A stretch of 9,194 bases of DNA from an uncultured Lachnospiraceae bacterium (lineage in GTDB: Bacteria > Bacillota > Clostridia > Lachnospirales > Lachnospiraceae). Where the stretch lies: the NCBI GenBank assembly GCA_910588125.1, contig CAJUPI010000090.1, positions 1-9,194 on the forward strand, read 5' to 3'. The notes below the pieces were generated by a model. The model was not told where the DNA came from and ran no database searches. It saw nothing but the letters and a program-made list of their open reading frames with translations. A program made the translations under genes and the position numbers. Position 1 is the first letter of the stretch, and every line of letters starts with the position of its first letter. This document shows, one piece after another, positions 7,113-9,194 of the stretch.

Positions 7113-8975
7113 TCATGTCGAAACAAAAGGCTTTCGACTCTCAAAAAAGGGAAAGGCGTCCAGGGCATCGAGAATATCCTGAAAATCTTCCCTGGGAGCC
7201 AGGTCGATATACTGCCGGAGAATTTCATTCTCCTGCTGTTTAAAGGGACCATAGAAGATATCATAGAGGTTATGGCCCCGAATGCAGATCTTGAAAATCT
7301 CAAAGTTTTTCTGCAAATCCTCCACAGTAGTAATATCTTTTCCCAAAAGTTCAGTCAGATGGCGGCTGCTTGAGAGGCGGTGAAGATATTCTTTCCATTT
7401 GGTGAGAAGGGTATGCCAGAAGGCGGCTTCACTTTCGACAATGCCAAGGCGGACCATGACAGCAGGGTTCAGGAAGTAGTTTTCAAACGAATAATACTTC
7501 AGGATCAGGACATTGCGCCGGCGGACCTTGGGCAGCTTATCGATGTCTTCCGCATTGCGTTCGTCGTAGTAGCGGCAGAGCTGGCTGGCCAGCTTTTCCG
7601 GATCTTTTCCGTCACCGTCGCGGATCATCAGAAACTGCTCCCGCAGATATACCTGATTCATATATTTCAGGTTGGCATATGTCTTGATATTGGTGCAGCT
7701 GTTGGTGGTAATTATTGCGATGCGGGAGAGACGCCCATCGGCATCATGCAATTCGGGGTAATATTTTCGCAGCAGCAGGGGCAGGCGGCTTTTGTCTTGT
7801 TTGCCCTCGACGATGAAAACAAAGTTGACGTTTAAAAGGTCGTTCGCACCATAACCAAGGTCATCAAGGATCTGGTCTATATTGGCATGACCGCGCACGA
7901 AGGGATGTCCGTCGGGATCTGTGGCTACCTGGCGGAGCTGACGGCTGGTGAAATTGGCAATCAGGTTCGGGGAGTGAGTGGAAAAAATGACCTGATTTTT
8001 CTTGGATAACCGATACAGAATAGCCCCGGCAGTCTTTTGGAGGGAGGGGTGCAAAAAGAGCTCCGGATACTCGACCATGATTATACTGGGGATGCGTTTT
8101 TCACTGTCAATATAGGTTTCCAGCAGGGACAACATATAGATACTCTTCATACCGTTGCTCAGATCTTCGATGGGCTGAGAATGCGTCTGCCCGTCCCGCC
8201 GTGTTTCAGCAGTTACGCGGAATATGGCATCCGGATTGCAGGTCAGGGTATAAAGTATCTCTTCCATGCCACCGTTTTTCCGGTAATTTTCGTTGACCTT
8301 TCCGGAAAAACCACTGAGGTTTAACTGATACATTTTGTATTCCAGAAGACGGGCAGTTTCGCACAGCAGCAGTTCTTCTGGCTTTTTCTGGTTGATTAGG
8401 CCAATGCAGCTGAAGCACTGGTTGCATAGCTTGGAGGAGCTGAACATACAGGTGTTGGAGCGAAGATGGTGCAGCTGTTCTTCTTCCTGAAACAAAAGAA
8501 GATCTTCCTGGAATGCAGTAAGCTGGCGGCCGGTATCGATAAAGTAGAGCCGGGGAAGCAGTTCTGGAATGAAGCGGTTATGTTTGCGGAAACCGTCGTG
8601 GTAGCGGATGTCCTGATTGTGGTTGATTATGCAGGTAAAGGAAAGCTGTCTGCCGTCAAAGGAAGGAAGTTTGTTACAGAAATCCTTTTTCCAGGCTTCC
8701 AGGCGTTTGTATTGGCTGACACGTCCCTGGAGATGAAGCTGGGCCAGATCCTCAGGCGTGATGCTCAGAACCATGGAAATTTCTATATTTTGATTTTTTT
8801 CGTTAAAATCTTCCTGGGATACCGGATAATTTCCCAGGGCAGCCCGGATGGCTTTGAGGATACCTGTTTTCCCTGTGTTATTTTTGCCTACCAGAATTAA
8901 GGCATTTTCAATGTTTGGGATCTCCAGAGCCTGAATGGATTTGAAATTGTGGATGGCAAGACGGGTGATCTGCAT
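7113..8975 (-). CDS. OLD-family ATP-dependent nuclease (AAA/ABC ATPase plus TOPRIM domain)
   Basis: The product has 620 residues, within the usual range for solitary (class 1-like) OLD proteins, which couple an ABC-type ATPase to a TOPRIM nickase/nuclease and include phage-defence enzymes. Walker A is GKNNTGKT (30-37); the ABC signature region is DLSNGMKSI (271-279); Walker B is IIMVEYPELFLHP (298-310); the switch His is in FSTHSPN (His334). The TOPRIM part follows: FIVEGKQD with Glu390, LMIRDGDGKD with Asp453/Asp455, then a YSFENYFLNP motif (495-504). Odd points are a Cys176-x7-Cys184-x2-Cys187-x2-Cys190 cluster in the ATPase half, and Tyr303 where the catalytic Glu of Walker B is expected. 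The start is supported by AAAGGAGG on the - strand (8983-8990), 7 nt upstream. No UvrD-like partner is adjacent in the visible sequence, so it is not an obvious Gabija. The fold assignment is firm; the biological role is inferred. Confidence 0.9.
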   Translation of the reverse strand: MQITRLAIHNFKSIQALEIPNIENALILVGKNNTGKTGILKAIRAALGNYPVSQEDFNEKNQNIEISMVLSITPEDLAQLHLQGRVSQYKRLEAWKKDFCNKLPSFDGRQLSFTCIINHNQDIRYHDGFRKHNRFIPELLPRLYFIDTGRQLTAFQEDLLLFQEEEQLHHLRSNTCMFSSSKLCNQCFSCIGLINQKKPEELLLCETARLLEYKMYQLNLSGFSGKVNENYRKNGGMEEILYTLTCNPDAIFRVTAETRRDGQTHSQPIEDLSNGMKSIYMLSLLETYIDSEKRIPSIIMVEYPELFLHPSLQKTAGAILYRLSKKNQVIFSTHSPNLIANFTSRQLRQVATDPDGHPFVRGHANIDQILDDLGYGANDLLNVNFVFIVEGKQDKSRLPLLLRKYYPELHDADGRLSRIAIITTNSCTNIKTYANLKYMNQVYLREQFLMIRDGDGKDPEKLASQLCRYYDERNAEDIDKLPKVRRRNVLILKYYSFENYFLNPAVMVRLGIVESEAAFWHTLLTKWKEYLHRLSSSRHLTELLGKDITTVEDLQKNFEIFKICIRGHNLYDIFYGPFKQQENEILRQYIDLAPREDFQDILDALDAFPFFESRKPFVST

Positions 8976-9016
8976 GGAAGCGCCTCCTTTGAGATGGGGT
9001 GGGTGGCTATAAGAAT

Positions 9017-9045
9017 AGTATAGATAAAGATATAGGAAAATGCAA
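9017..9045 (-). promoter_or_regulatory. Putative promoter of the OLD-family gene
   Basis: Read on the - strand, TTGCAT (9040-9045) and TATACT (9017-9022) are separated by exactly 17 bp, a strong sigma-A-type match. Transcription would start near 9010, about 35 nt before the ATG, so the OLD gene appears to be expressed from its own promoter as a single gene. No overlapping operator is obvious. Confidence 0.65.
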
Positions 9046-9075
9046 GGTGCAGGTTGCAGAATTAAAAAGCATATG

Positions 9076-9095
9076 CTAAACTCGTTACAGTTTAG
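9076..9095. other. Small inverted repeat upstream of the OLD promoter
   Basis: CTAAACT (9076-9082) and AGTTTAG (9089-9095) are perfect 7-bp inverted arms around 6 nt. The match extends to outer GCAT/ATGC if a 3-nt bulge is allowed. It lies about 30 bp upstream of the OLD -35 box and next to the edge of repeat copy 3. It might be an upstream regulator site or part of the repeat boundary; it lacks a T-run, so it is not a convincing terminator. Confidence 0.3.
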
Positions 9096-9100
9096 ATGCC

Positions 9101-9194
9101 AATGTCATTAAGTTAATTTTCTCAGAAGGTATGCTATGAAAAAAGGAGCGGGAAGAGGCGGAAAAATGGTCTGCCGCTTTTTCCGGTTTCGGGA
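9101..9194. repeat. Dispersed palindromic repeat, copy 3 (cut by window end)
   Basis: Bases 9101-9155 are an inverted copy of 591-645 (49 of 55 identical). Bases 9168-9194 are an inverted copy of 7030-7056 (26 of 27). This copy therefore links the outer end seen in copy 1 with the hairpin core seen in copy 2, which shows that the three belong to one family. The order is outer end (AATGTCATT), TTCTCAGAAGGTATGC, GGAGCGGGAAG, then the arm running into TTTCCGGTTTCGGGA. The second arm should lie just beyond the window. Confidence 0.75.

Noticed and set aside
7380..8900. + strand frames opposite the OLD gene (7380-7835, 8037-8324, 8466-8900)
   Set aside because: The - strand frame carries all Walker, signature and TOPRIM motifs in the right order; the + frames show none.
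7113..8975. Gabija (GajAB) or PARIS-type defence system
   Set aside because: No UvrD-like helicase or second defence gene is adjacent; the convergent neighbour is fucO and the upstream side holds only repeats up to the window end.
1..9194. CRISPR array, tRNA or rRNA genes
   Set aside because: There are no regularly spaced direct repeats, no cloverleaf with CCA-type end and no rRNA-like conserved stretch; the repeats present are inverted and scattered.

Overview
The window looks like chromosome of a Gram-positive gut-type Clostridia, most likely a Lachnospiraceae member. The grounds are strong AGGAGG-type ribosome binding sites, a wall protein ending in S-layer-homology plus choline/glucan-binding-type repeats, a surface lipoprotein peptidase, and AT-leaning intergenic DNA with A/T-rich sigma-A-type promoters. 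This is inference from gene content; no rRNA or marker gene is present.

Layout. (1) 1-398: the 3' end of a GC-rich gene for a wall-bound SLH/CW-repeat protein, followed at once by a 178-nt near-complete hairpin (405-582) and a 55-bp dispersed repeat (591-645). (2) 691-5470: an apparent three-gene operon on the + strand: an M16C (presequence-protease-like) zinc peptidase made as a lipoprotein, an S51 (dipeptidase E-like) serine peptidase, and a TetR/DhaS-type regulator, closed by a clear intrinsic terminator. (3) 5491-6889: a 203-bp hairpin-rich element with inverted ends and a 7-bp flanking direct repeat, then fucO (lactaldehyde reductase / 1,2-propanediol oxidoreductase). The best fucO promoter has its -35 in the right end of the element and its -10 in the flanking duplication. 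(4) 6904-9194: a convergent (- strand) OLD-family ATPase/TOPRIM nuclease gene with its own promoter, bracketed by inverted copies of the same palindromic repeat family that is also seen at 591-645.

How the genes may work together. The two peptidases plausibly act in sequence on peptides, one at the cell surface and one in the cytosol, with the TetR protein as local regulator; this is inferred from operon order only. fucO is a self-contained transcription unit that reduces L-lactaldehyde (from fucose or rhamnose breakdown) to 1,2-propanediol. The OLD protein is a candidate solitary anti-phage or DNA-processing nuclease and carries two unusual features: a four-cysteine cluster and an altered Walker B motif. 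The most notable non-coding content is two or three kinds of short palindromic elements, which could be non-autonomous mobile elements. I see no tRNA, rRNA, CRISPR array, transposase or phage gene.
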